Assembly (NCBI GenBank): GCA_017164015.1
Contig: CP071065.1
Location: 1,553,409 to 1,617,408, forward strand
DNA from: Nostoc sp. UHCC 0702
Lineage (GTDB): Bacteria > Cyanobacteriota > Cyanobacteriia > Cyanobacteriales > Nostocaceae
Reading direction: 5' to 3'
Length of the DNA: 64,000 nucleotides
Below the pieces are notes generated by a model, which had not been told where the DNA came from, made no database searches, and saw only the letters and a list, made by a program, of their open reading frames with translations. Both the position numbers and the translations under genes were made by a program. The stretch's first letter is position 1, and each line of letters starts with the position of its first letter. Of this stretch, positions 49,337 through 57,247 are shown one piece after another.

Positions 49337-50821
49337 TTATTTATCAGGTTGCAAGTTAGAAAATAGCCGATCCCAATCGATGGAATTAACAGTATTTTCT
49401 GCCTGTTTAACTTCAAACGTGACATTACACGCTTTTCTTTGTTGTAGTGCTTGCACGCAAAGTTCTGCAACATCCTCGCGGCTGATTTTTCCCCTAATAT
49501 TATCACCTTGCTCTAATATTAATGACTTACCCCCTGGTTCTTCAGTTAAAGCACAAGGTCTAATAATTGTATAAGGAATTCCGCTAACTCTGAGGCTATC
49601 TTCTCCCTTCAATTTCCAGGTTAAAATTCCTCCCAATTGATCATTTAATCTAACTGCGGGAGGTTCTTCTTCTAAATTAATACCTGGGCGACCGGGGCGT
49701 GTGACTCCTGCTGAACTGACGAGGACAAATTGTGGTAAAGTCTCCCCACCATAAGCTTTAATTGATTCCACTTGCAAAATAAAGCCGCCTGGTGAAAACT
49801 TGGGATTTAAAGCATTGTCATATTCAAATTTGCTCAACATCAGTTGAAATGAGCTAATTTTACTAGAATCAATTTGCGGACAATCTTTTACAGTTTTTGC
49901 TCGAAATACGGGAGTTAAATCGGTAAACGGGATAGTAACATCTATCCAAGTGTTGGCTACTGTATCAAAAGAGTAGCTATAGCCAACGCCATCCCATTGT
50001 GTATCTGTCCGTAGGAAGAATTTATAACGCTGGCCGTCACCTTTGACGCGCAATTTTACACCTGCGTAACCTGATAAGTTGAATGGTGGATCAAAATTTT
50101 TGGTTCTAACAGAAGCAAATCCTCCAGAGTTAGCAGTGGAGACATTACCAGTAAAGAACGCGGCATTTTCCACTAATTGGATATTACTTGAACTTACACC
50201 ACCCATAACCACATCATCGACTGCGCCCCAGATATTTTTTAATTCTGTTGATGGGTTGGTGAAGTCAAATATCAGTTTTTCATTGGCTTGGGATAAGTAT
50301 TTTCTCGCCGTTTCCACTAAGTTTTTTACACCTTGGTATTCTACATTTTCTGGTGTGTCGCCAACAATTTCAGGTTGGTAAAATTTGATGCCTTGATAGT
50401 ATTTGGCTCTATCTGCTGTGTCTCCTTCTACTGGTTGTACGCGCACTGCTGTGCAACAAACTACAGCTTGGATATTAGCCATGACTATAGGAGTTAAAGT
50501 TTCTGGTTTAGTGATATCACCAACTACTAAGTCAATATCATCACTAAGAATTGTCCTGGCTTTGTCGATATCTCGCACAAGGGCGCGAACTTTATAACCT
50601 CGTTCTAGCAGTCGCCGTACTACTCGTTTACCAAGTCCACCAGTTGCACCTGCTACTAGTATTACACCCACGTTCTTCCCTCCATTGGGTTTAGCTTGAC
50701 TATCGGTGAAACGACCTTGAATTAACTGTTGTACCCAGTTAAGGAAAGGGATAACCTCGAAGTAGGTTAGAGTTTCGATAAATCTACCTAAGTCCCATTG
50801 AGAACGATTTTTGTCACTCAC
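49337..50821 (-). CDS. NAD(P)-binding SDR/NmrA-type protein interrupted by a CIA30 domain
   Basis: The 494-residue protein starts at a GTG. Residues about 50-170 form the first half of an atypical short-chain dehydrogenase (VILVAGATGGLGKRVVRRLL, VVGDITKPETL). Residues about 180-355 are a CIA30 domain (complex I intermediate-associated protein 30: IWGAVDDVVMGGVSSSNIQL, KFFLRTDTQWDGVGYS). Residues about 360-490 resume the dehydrogenase half (FVLVSSAGVTRPGR, YTIIRPCALTEEPGG). The insertion occurs between the nucleotide-binding strands. It may act in NDH-1 or photosystem assembly by analogy to mitochondrial CIA30; this is inferred. Confidence 0.88.
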   Translation of the reverse strand: MSDKNRSQWDLGRFIETLTYFEVIPFLNWVQQLIQGRFTDSQAKPNGGKNVGVILVAGATGGLGKRVVRRLLERGYKVRALVRDIDKARTILSDDIDLVVGDITKPETLTPIVMANIQAVVCCTAVRVQPVEGDTADRAKYYQGIKFYQPEIVGDTPENVEYQGVKNLVETARKYLSQANEKLIFDFTNPSTELKNIWGAVDDVVMGGVSSSNIQLVENAAFFTGNVSTANSGGFASVRTKNFDPPFNLSGYAGVKLRVKGDGQRYKFFLRTDTQWDGVGYSYSFDTVANTWIDVTIPFTDLTPVFRAKTVKDCPQIDSSKISSFQLMLSKFEYDNALNPKFSPGGFILQVESIKAYGGETLPQFVLVSSAGVTRPGRPGINLEEEPPAVRLNDQLGGILTWKLKGEDSLRVSGIPYTIIRPCALTEEPGGKSLILEQGDNIRGKISREDVAELCVQALQQRKACNVTFEVKQAENTVNSIDWDRLFSNLQPDK

Positions 50822-51006
50822 AATTGTGCCCCGCTCGATCTGTTATACCTGTTGTTATTGTATTGGGGATGAAGGGGAGCAGGGGAGATCGGGTGAATAA
50901 CAACTGACAACTGACAACTGACAACTGACAAATAACAACTACCTCACTTGGCTCAAGAAGGTTAGGATACTTAAGAATGAGCTATTAATCAAACAGCAAT
51001 TGTCTT

Positions 51007-51507
51007 ATGAACCAACTCGAAAAAGCTCAAGCTGAGTACGAAAGTTTTGCTGAAGAATTAGGAAGTGTAATTATTAGTACCATTAGTCATGAAGGCATAC
51101 CCAATGCTAGCTATGCTCCTTTTGTGATGGATGATTCTAAGAATATCTACATTTATGTAAGTGGACTTTCGACTCACACCCAAAATATTCAAGCTAATCC
51201 TCATGTTAGTGTTTTGTTGATTGAGGATGAAGCTAAGACTGACCAAATCTTTGCTCGTCGCCGTTTGAATTTTGATTGTACGGCTACTCTCATAGAACGT
51301 GAAACTGCAACTTGGAATCAAGTTGTTGAACAATTTCAAGAACGTTTTGGTGAAATTATTGGAGTTTTACGCGGCTTGGCTGACTTTCGGATTTTTCAGC
51401 TAACTCCTAGTGCAGGTCGTTTTGTCATTGGTTTTGGAGCAGCTTATCACATCAGCGGCGATAACCTGGATCAACTTGTTCAAATCACGGGAGATGGGAA
51501 AGGGTGA
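51007..51507 (+). CDS. HugZ/pyridoxamine-phosphate-oxidase-fold protein
   Basis: The 166-residue protein has the split-barrel flavin/heme-binding fold: LGSVIISTISHEGIPNASYA (quoted in 20), VSGLSTHTQNIQANPHVSVL and RLNFDCTATLIER, then FRIFQLTPSAGRFVIGFGAAYHI. The last motif, with its terminal His, is typical of HugZ/HutZ proteins that degrade or store heme. The last codons, TGDGKG, run into a GGGAGATGGG repeat, so the C-terminus may be repeat-derived. No heme transport genes are nearby. Confidence 0.85.
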   Translation: MNQLEKAQAEYESFAEELGSVIISTISHEGIPNASYAPFVMDDSKNIYIYVSGLSTHTQNIQANPHVSVLLIEDEAKTDQIFARRRLNFDCTATLIERETATWNQVVEQFQERFGEIIGVLRGLADFRIFQLTPSAGRFVIGFGAAYHISGDNLDQLVQITGDGKG

Positions 51508-51746
51508 AGAGGGGGGATGAGGAGATGGGGGGATAGGGAGATGAGGGAGATGAGGGAGATGAGGGAGATGAGGGAGATGAGGGAGATGAGGGAGATGAGG
51601 GGGAGAATAACTAAACCAATTCCCCAGTCCCCAGTCCCTAGTTCCCAGTCCCCAGTCCCCAGTCCCCAGTCCCTAGTTCCCAGTCCCCAGTCCCCAGTCC
51701 CTAGTCCCCAGTCCCCAGTCCCCAGTCCCTAGTCCCCAGTCCCCAA
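51508..51746. repeat. GAGATGAGG 9-base tandem array plus CCCCAGTC array
   Basis: Seven to eight GAGATGAGG units (51537-51600) are followed by about fifteen CCCCAGTC/CCTAGTT units to 51745. Open frames across the area are products of the repeats. The same 9-base unit is found in frame in the dihydroorotase-like gene. Confidence 0.95.
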
Positions 51747-51752
51747 TTAATT

Positions 51753-52637
51753 ATGCTTCAGTTTCAACCTTCTGGCTTTGGGCATAAAGTCATTAATACA
51801 TCTCTGGGAAAAATGGTTTACTATACCCAGACAGGTACACTCTGGTTAAATGCTGATGTTGAAGATTTACCGACACTACTGTTTCTGCACAACTTTGGTG
51901 GCGGGGCTTCAGCTTATGAATGGTCTAAAGTTTATCCGGCTTTTGCTTCCACGCACCGTATTTTAGCGCCAGATTTAATCGGTTGGGGAGAATCTGCCCA
52001 TCCTGTACGAGATTACAGTATTAAGGACTATCTGACTACGATCGCAGAGTTTATCACTCAAACTTGTCCTCAACCTGTGACGGTGGTAGCCTCTTCGTTA
52101 ACGGCTGCTTTGACTATCCGCCTGGCTATTACTCAACCTGAATTATTTCAAAGTCTATTTTTGGTTTGTCCTTCTGGGTTTGATGATTTTGGCCAAGGTG
52201 CAGGGCGCAGACTTCCACTTTCGGTAATTAATACGCCTTTGTTGGATAATTTAATTTATGCTGTTGGTGCTGAAAATGAATTGGCAGTCAGAAACTTTTT
52301 ACAAAGTTTTCTGTTTGCTAAAGCACAACGAGTTTCTCAAGAAATGGTGGAGGCTTATTTAACTTCTGCACAACAGCCAAATGCTAAGTTTGCCGCTTTG
52401 GCTTTTCTGCGAGGCGACCTTTATTTTGATTTAGCTTTGTACATTCAACAATTGCAAATTCCCACTGTGATGTTTTGGGGAGAAAAAGCACAATTTACCA
52501 GTGTCAAATTAGGGCGACGCTTGGCTAATTTAAATATAAGTGCAATTGGAGATTTTTATGCGATCGCAGATGCCGGAGTCTTGCCCCATCTGGAGTTACC
52601 AGAAGTAATCATTGGTCTATTGCAAGGGTATTTTTAA
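51753..52637 (+). CDS. alpha/beta hydrolase
   Basis: The 294-residue hydrolase has a FLHNFGGGASAYEWS oxyanion region (about 48-62), nucleophile motif VVASSLTAAL (Ser about 113, in place of the G-x-S-x-G elbow), an Asp/Glu at FWGEKAQFTS (about 247) and His in VLPHLELPE (about 281). The elbow reads ASSLT, with loss of both glycines, which is unusual. It resembles cyanobacterial hydrolases of unknown substrate. Confidence 0.85.
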   Translation: MLQFQPSGFGHKVINTSLGKMVYYTQTGTLWLNADVEDLPTLLFLHNFGGGASAYEWSKVYPAFASTHRILAPDLIGWGESAHPVRDYSIKDYLTTIAEFITQTCPQPVTVVASSLTAALTIRLAITQPELFQSLFLVCPSGFDDFGQGAGRRLPLSVINTPLLDNLIYAVGAENELAVRNFLQSFLFAKAQRVSQEMVEAYLTSAQQPNAKFAALAFLRGDLYFDLALYIQQLQIPTVMFWGEKAQFTSVKLGRRLANLNISAIGDFYAIADAGVLPHLELPEVIIGLLQGYF

Positions 52638-52666
52638 CAAGTTCTCAGTTGTCAGTTGTCAGTTGT

Positions 52667-52832
52667 CAGTTGTGATTTATTTCTGATTGAGTAAACCTTA
52701 AATTGTAGGGTGCGTTATAGCAACGCTTAACGCACCGAGAGATATAGTACTTAACTCTTTGACAATCCAAAATCCAAAATCTAAAATCAAAAATAGTATC
52801 AGTTGTGATTTATTTCTGATTCAGGTAAACCC
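52667..52832. repeat. direct repeats of the Uma2 3' end flanking a hairpin insert
   Basis: CAGTTGTGATTTATTTCTGA and the next ten bases occur at 52667-52697 and again at 52800-52832. The second copy contains the Uma2 stop codon and its last codons. Between them is about 100 bases with GGTGCGTTA/TAACGCACC (about 52709-52737) hairpin DNA. Insertion of a hairpin element with duplication of the gene end would explain it. Confidence 0.7.
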
Positions 52833-53596
52833 GTTATATTAGCTACTTGTTGTACGGTCATACCTGACTGAAGTAAGTTACGTGCTGTTTGCTTCAACTG
52901 CAATTCTGCTCTTTCTGCGCGTTGACTTTCTTGTTCTGCGCGTTGACTTTCTTGTTCTGCGCGTTGACTTTCTTGTTTGGCAATTTCTTCAGCAGTTAAC
53001 AGCAATATTCCTTCCAAAGATGCCCAGCGTAACCAAGTTGCTTCAACACCTTTGTAACTCCCCTGCCAACGTACCAATGATAAACCTAATACTTGACTCA
53101 CTAGTTGATTTTGAGCATTTGGTATTATTGGTTGATAAACTAGACCACCAAGAAAAAAACCAGCCCAATCTCCAGGATTAAAAGGATCAAACCAGAAATA
53201 TTCTGGTACGCGCATCTTATTTTGATAAATCAGCTTTTTCTCATTTTTATCAACTTGGGCGGTACTCTCAGATAGCAACTCAATAACTACATCTGGGCTT
53301 TTGCCTTCTTCCCAAACAACCCAACTGCGCCTTTCTCCTTTGGGTACTCCTAAAACTACAAAAAAGTCAGGGCCTCTAAAATCCTGGTTTTTTACTTGCG
53401 CCATACTGTAGTAGACAAACATATTGCCGCTTACGTATCCGTCTTCTCGCTGTTCCAACCAAATACTTAAAGCATCAATCAACAGATCCATTTGCATTTT
53501 ATGTCGTTGGCTTTCCATTGGGATACCGTCGTCGTATGGTAGTTCTGCTTGGGTTGGCGGTAGGGTGACGTATGGTGCAACTACTATTTCTGACAT
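52799..53596 (-). CDS. Uma2 family endonuclease (DUF820)
   Basis: This 265-residue protein has the PD-(D/E)XK-like core with PDFFVVLGV (about 79-87), DVVIELLSEST (about 106-116) and a later Lys pair. After residue 205 a perfect heptapeptide tandem (QESQRAE, three copies) is followed by a putative DNA-binding tail (GMTVQQVANITGLPESEI). The heptads lengthen a coiled coil. Uma2 genes are highly multiplied in cyanobacteria and their targets are unknown. All catalytic positions appear kept, unlike the truncated copy at 6299. Confidence 0.92.
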   Translation of the reverse strand: MSEIVVAPYVTLPPTQAELPYDDGIPMESQRHKMQMDLLIDALSIWLEQREDGYVSGNMFVYYSMAQVKNQDFRGPDFFVVLGVPKGERRSWVVWEEGKSPDVVIELLSESTAQVDKNEKKLIYQNKMRVPEYFWFDPFNPGDWAGFFLGGLVYQPIIPNAQNQLVSQVLGLSLVRWQGSYKGVEATWLRWASLEGILLLTAEEIAKQESQRAEQESQRAEQESQRAERAELQLKQTARNLLQSGMTVQQVANITGLPESEINHN

Positions 53597-53671
53597 GGCG
53601 TTTTAAATGTTGAGTAGCCAGTGCTGATATTTAATATATTACTTGATTGCGAGGCGAGTGCGTAAGTCCTA

Positions 53672-53946
53672 AGAGGATGTCTCTTAATACCAATTCTCTG
53701 TGAAGCTGCACATTATTTTAACCCCTCCCAACCTCCCCTTGGTAAGGGGAGGTGCCGCAGGCGGTGGGGTTTTTTCTATGCATCTTCATATGGAAATGGT
53801 ATAAGTTACAAAATATACTTTTGACCTCTCTCCAAACCTCTCTCCTACAAGGAGAGAGGCTTTGAATTTTCCCCCTTCCCTCGCACTTAAGGGGGTTAGG
53901 TTTCAATGAATTTGATGTTTCGTAAAATACTTAAGAGACATCCTCT
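53672..53946. mobile_element. 275-base MITE with perfect 16-base inverted ends and a nested second element
   Basis: AGAGGATGTCTCTTAA at 53672-53687 is repeated in inverse at 53931-53946 with no mismatch. Inside, ATACCAATTCTCTGTGAAG (53687) and CTTCATATGGAAATGGTAT (to 53803) are ends of a second, smaller inverted-repeat element. CCCCTTGGTAAGGGG and CCTTGTAGGAGAG-type palindromes fill the rest. The ends look like those of a transposase-encoding IS, probably mobilised in trans. Confidence 0.85.
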
Positions 53947-54025
53947 AACAATATTCAAAATGATCGCACTTTTGCAGAGATGGTGAGTAAATAGAAGAAG
54001 TGCGATCGCTGCTGCTTAAATTAGT

Positions 54026-54421
54026 TTACGCAGTTTTACTGTTTTCATCAGATATTTTTTCTACAGCTGCTTTTAAACGACCGGTTCTGATTCTGCGGGC
54101 ACGTTCACTTTTGCGAACTCCACCCGCCATTTCATATTCAACGCTGTCTTTGCCATATTTAAAAGCAACTCCTAACAGCATCTTGTCTGTGAGGTCTGCT
54201 AAGGTTTTCTCTAATTTCTCTATCTCGGTTTTAGAAGAGTCTATTACAGATAAAGCAGTGTTATAAGCATCTATTCTCGTGCGTAACTCTTCAATTAGTT
54301 GTGTGAGAGTTTGCAAGTTGCGAGTATCCCCAAAATCCATCTTGGGATCAACTGCTTTGAGACTGGAGGATCTTATTTGAGCTTTTTCTAAAATCCGGGA
54401 TGTACGTTTTTGACGTGGCAT
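54026..54421 (-). CDS. basic coiled-coil protein, unknown function
   Basis: The 131-residue soluble protein has basic ends (MPRQKRTSRILEKAQIRSSS and GGVRKSERARRIRTGRL) and a central coiled coil at about 35-80 (LTQLIEELRTRIDAYNTALS, EIEKLEKTLADLT). The C-terminal KYGKDSVEYEMAGG stretch is the most family-like part, but I do not recognise it. It has a normal codon pattern for this genome. The arrangement suggests a nucleic-acid-binding or structural protein. It lies alone next to the 53672 MITE. Confidence 0.65.
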   Translation of the reverse strand: MPRQKRTSRILEKAQIRSSSLKAVDPKMDFGDTRNLQTLTQLIEELRTRIDAYNTALSVIDSSKTEIEKLEKTLADLTDKMLLGVAFKYGKDSVEYEMAGGVRKSERARRIRTGRLKAAVEKISDENSKTA

Positions 54422-55166
54422 AAAATTATTCTTTAAAGGAGTCTCTAGAGCATCGATTTAGTAATCAAAAACCTAACCCCCTAGCCCCCTTCCCTACAAG
54501 GGAAGGGGGAGTTAAACTCCCCTCTTCTACGAGGAGAGGGGTAGGGGGAGAAGTTCTTCCAGGATTACTGAATTGGTGTTCTAGAACTAGTTTGTCTCAC
54601 TCAAACTGTGTTTTGTCTCAGGGAATACCGCAAACTTTTGTATAGTTATTAACAAGATTTTTCACGTCATGTGGAAAAGCTAACGCTAGACCTAACCCCC
54701 CAGCCCCCTTCCCTACGAGGGAAGGGGGAGAAATCAAAGCCTCTCTCCTTGTAGGGGAGAGGAATGGAAGCGGGGTTTTCCAGATACCGTGAAAAGTCAG
54801 AGTTATTAACAAGATTTTAGTTTAACCAACCTCGCTCGCCTAAAAAAAGCTACGGTGTACAGACAAATGATCTAATCACCCTAAATTCTGCAACAGTGGT
54901 TGTCGCGTAGCACAACGCACCATACCATATTCAAATTGCCCCACTATCCCGCCTCAGAATGAATTCCGAGTCTCATAGCTAAAGTCGTCTAAAAAGGACT
55001 CAATAAAAAATTCAGTCCACTTGAGTGGACTTTCGCGCTTTAGCCCGGAACTTTAGTTTTGGGCGGGATATTGACTCAGTACGAGACTTTCACTTAAAGA
55101 CAAAGTGGGGCGCGTAGTGGTAGATCATAGTACAAGAAAACAAGGAGCAGTTTTAACAAAAATCGT
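54422..55166. other. intergenic with palindromic CCCCTTCCCT repeats
   Basis: Two units of about 90 bases (54468-54555 and 54690-54775) consist of CCCTTCCCTACAAGGGAAGG-type hairpins. GTCCACTTGAGTGGAC at 55015-55030 is a palindrome related to one near 30160. No gene is seen in either strand. Confidence 0.6.
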
Positions 55167-55313
55167 GACGGAAGTAACGTCAAGCACGACAGAAGTAAAG
55201 TCAAGCACGACAGAAGTAAAGTCAAGCACGACGGAAGTAACCTCAAGCGCGACGGAAGTAACGTCAAGCACGACGGAAGTAACCTCAAGCGCGACGGAAG
55301 TAACGTCAAGTGC
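55167..55313. repeat. 21-bp minisatellite, seven units
   Basis: Seven tandem units of 21 bases (GACGGAAGTAACGTCAAGCA plus C, with variants) cover 147 bases exactly. Both strands stay open across it, giving TEVTSST heptads on plus and VTSVVLD-type heptads on minus, as expected when the unit length is a multiple of three. No signal peptide or ribosome site supports a gene. Confidence 0.9.
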
Positions 55314-55392
55314 GATGTTAAGCCCTGGCGAGAGCGAAATCGCGGCTATACAAACGCGCGTCCGCCTACGCGGACTAATATCAAGTTCGGAT

Positions 55393-55540
55393 GATATCAT
55401 GTCCGGGTAATTAGTTATGTTTCCCACAGTCGTTAAACCCCACCCCCAACCCCTAAGAGTCAACGGGGAGGGGATGCAAAGCATAGCTTTGGTGGGGTGG
55501 GGTTCTTCGAGTGTCATAAGCAATCAAGCGGACATGATAT
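55393..55540. repeat. MITE-like element, family C, copy 2
   Basis: GATATCATGTCCG at the left and CGGACATGATAT at the right (55529-55540) form a 12-base perfect inverted pair around a CCCCACCCC...GGGGTGGGG core. Its right end doubles as the left end of the next copy. Confidence 0.8.
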
Positions 55541-55658
55541 GATTACTTATTAAAGTCTAAGAATCCCACCAAAACTACGTTTTGTTTCCCCTCGCCGAAC
55601 TCGCGGGGAGGGGTGCAATGACTGTGGGAATCATAACTAATTAACCGGACTTGATATT
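55529..55658. repeat. MITE-like element, family C, copy 3
   Basis: It runs from CGGACATGATAT to CCGGACTTGATATTA and has the core GGGGAGGGGTGCAATGACTG also seen at 16160-16180. It abuts copy 2 and truncates a TPR gene fragment on its right. Confidence 0.8.
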
Positions 55659-55815
55659 ACTTGAAATTTCTCTGAGTTTAGCTGTAGCATCTTCTACAAA
55701 CCTTTCATAAGGTATCTCTCTAGCTAGGTCAATAGCACGGTTAAGGGCATCTACCGCCTCTTTTTGCCGTCCCAATTTTAATTGCAGAGTGCTGTAGGTT
55801 GCGCTTGCGCTTAAT
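55641..55815 (-). pseudogene. TPR protein C-terminal fragment ended by a MITE
   Basis: The minus strand reads TYSTLQLKLGRQKEAVDALN, RAIDLAREIPYERFVEDATA and KLREISSNIKSG and stops. The first part is one tetratricopeptide repeat (A-x3-L-x2-A-I-x-L pattern). The last codons (SNIKSG-stop) are the end of the family C element (AATATCAAGTCCGGTTAA). Upstream a TAA closes the frame after about 55 codons. The rest of the gene is absent from the window. Confidence 0.75.
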
Positions 55816-55903
55816 TACGCTGAATTTACTATACACGCTAGCTACCTAACTGCATACTGAACATCTCAGGTATTCTCAGTAGTAAAGAGAACACAGGTGT
55901 TTG

Positions 55904-55947
55904 TTAGCGATCGCTTTTCTCCCATCAACAACAAAAGTGCGATCGTT
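55904..55947. repeat. 44-base direct repeat, left copy flanking parDE
   Basis: TTAGCGATCGCTTTTCTCCC followed by ATCAACAACAAAAGTGCGATCGTT (24 bases, given here as a description) recurs at 56600-56643 and 56781-56824 with no visible mismatch. The left copy is 75 bases before parD and the next copy is 7 bases after parE. It contains a HIP1 site. Confidence 0.9.
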
Positions 55948-56021
55948 AAACTTTTCCTCAAAGACAACGCCTAACAACCTTGATAACATGGAAAAAATAA
56001 TTCAAGTTAACTACCAAAGTT

Positions 56022-56276
56022 ATGAGTAACATTAATATTTCCTTGCCTGAGTCGATGAAAGCTTTTGTTGAGGAACAAGTGGCTCAAGGTGGCTACGGTT
56101 CAGTTAGCGAATATCTACAAGAGTTAATCATTCAAGACCAAAAACGCAAAATGCAAGAACATATAGAAGAAGTTTTAATTGCAGGGCTTGAAAGTGGAGA
56201 GGCAATAGAAGTTAATGATCAATGGTGGCAACAAAAACGTACACACTTGATAAACCAGTTGCATCAAGAGAAATAA
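56022..56276 (+). CDS. parD: ParD-type antitoxin
   Basis: The 84-residue protein has a ribbon-helix-helix N-terminus (NINISLPESMKAFVEEQV, residues 3-20) and the family motif GGYGSVSEYLQELI at about 23-36. The C-terminal tail binds and blocks the toxin. The stop overlaps the toxin start (TAATG). It should repress its own promoter, which must lie between the 44-base repeat and the ATG. Confidence 0.9.
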   Translation: MSNINISLPESMKAFVEEQVAQGGYGSVSEYLQELIIQDQKRKMQEHIEEVLIAGLESGEAIEVNDQWWQQKRTHLINQLHQEK

Positions 56277-56593
56277 TGACAAAGCGGATAGTCATTACAC
56301 CCAAAGCCAGTTTAGATATTGATGAGTATTTTGTTTACATTGCTCAACAAAACCCTGACACGGCTCTTTTGTTTTTTGACTCTATAAGAGAAACTTTTGC
56401 ACAGTTAGCAAGAATGCCTGGAATGGGTAGGCTTTATCCTCTGGATAATCTTCGTTTACAAGGTTTACGTAAATGGGCTGTTAAGGGATTTAAAAAGTAT
56501 CTAATTTTTTACTTTGAGCGAGATGAATGCATTGAAGTTGTGCGGATTCTTTATGCAGGACAAGATATAGAAAGGATTTTAGAAGAAGAATAA
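56276..56593 (+). CDS. parE: ParE/RelE-fold toxin
   Basis: The protein has 105 residues from the ATG at 56276 (MTKRIVITPKASLDIDE), one base into the antitoxin stop. The RelE/ParE fold is shown by the N-terminal ASLDIDEYFVYIAQ helix, MPGMGRLYPL, and the C-terminal LIFYFERDECIEVVRILYAG strands. ParE toxins inhibit gyrase. An earlier frame start at 56222 is rejected because it would overlap parD by 55 bases and has no ribosome site. Confidence 0.9.
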   Translation: MTKRIVITPKASLDIDEYFVYIAQQNPDTALLFFDSIRETFAQLARMPGMGRLYPLDNLRLQGLRKWAVKGFKKYLIFYFERDECIEVVRILYAGQDIERILEEE

Positions 56594-56599
56594 CATTGA

Positions 56600-56960
56600 T
56601 TAGCGATCGCTTTTCTCCCATCAACAACAAAAGTGCGATCGTTCTTATCCATTAGACCTCTTGCAAAAGTCCCCTAACACCCCACCCCCAGCCCCTCCCC
56701 GCAAGCGGGGAGGGGAGACTTTGACGCAAGTCAAAGGCGGGGTGGGGTTCTTTTTTTGATTTATGCAAGAAGTCTATTGATTAGCGATCGCTTTTCTCCC
56801 ATCAACAACAAAAGTGCGATCGTTCTTATCCATTAGACCTCTTGCAAAAGTCCCCTAACACCCCACCCCCAGCCCCTCCCCGCAAGCGGGGAGGGGAGAC
56901 TTTGACGCAAGTCAAAGGCGGGGTGGGGTTCTTCTTTTGATTTATGCAAGAAGTCCATTG
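56600..56960. repeat. 181-base tandem duplication containing family D MITE
   Basis: Bases 56600-56780 and 56781-56960 are nearly identical. Each unit holds the 44-base HIP1 repeat, a short spacer and a family D element (56653-56776 and 56834-56957) bounded by TAGACCTCTTGCAAAAG and its near inverse ATGCAAGAAGTCTA. No gene. Confidence 0.92.
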
Positions 56961-57033
56961 TAGAGAAAGCAAAATACCCAGCCAAAAACACAAAGGATGG
57001 GCAAAACCCCCATCCCTCAAAACCAATTAAATC

Positions 57034-57219
57034 AACGTGAGTTCGATGAACCTCTCCCTCCCTCTCCTAAAAAGCGTACTCCTCCAAAGAAGCAAGCGAT
57101 CGCGTTGCGTCTTTGCGTCTGAGAGGGAGGAGAAACGAAACAATTACGGTTTTACTCCCCTCTCAAGGTAGGAGAGGGGTCGGGGGAGAGGTCAAAACAG
57201 CGCTTGTCAAACTCACGTT
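57034..57219. repeat. 186-base MITE-like element with AACGTGAGTT ends
   Basis: AACGTGAGTT at 57034-57043 and its exact inverse at 57210-57219 bound a core of CTCTCCCTCC/GGAGGGAGAG-type hairpins and one HIP1 site. It lies 28 bases downstream of the glgB stop and might serve as its terminator. Confidence 0.75.
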
Positions 57220-57247
57220 AAATTAGCTGAGAATATCCAAAAACCAA

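Noticed and set aside
51517..51732. 71-codon open frame on the plus strand
   Set aside because: It is made wholly of GAGATGAGG and CCCCAGTC repeats.
55105..55410. 101-codon Thr/Ser-rich frame (and an antisense frame)
   Set aside because: Openness is explained by the 21-bp minisatellite; no ribosome site, signal peptide or family features, and its end lies in a MITE.
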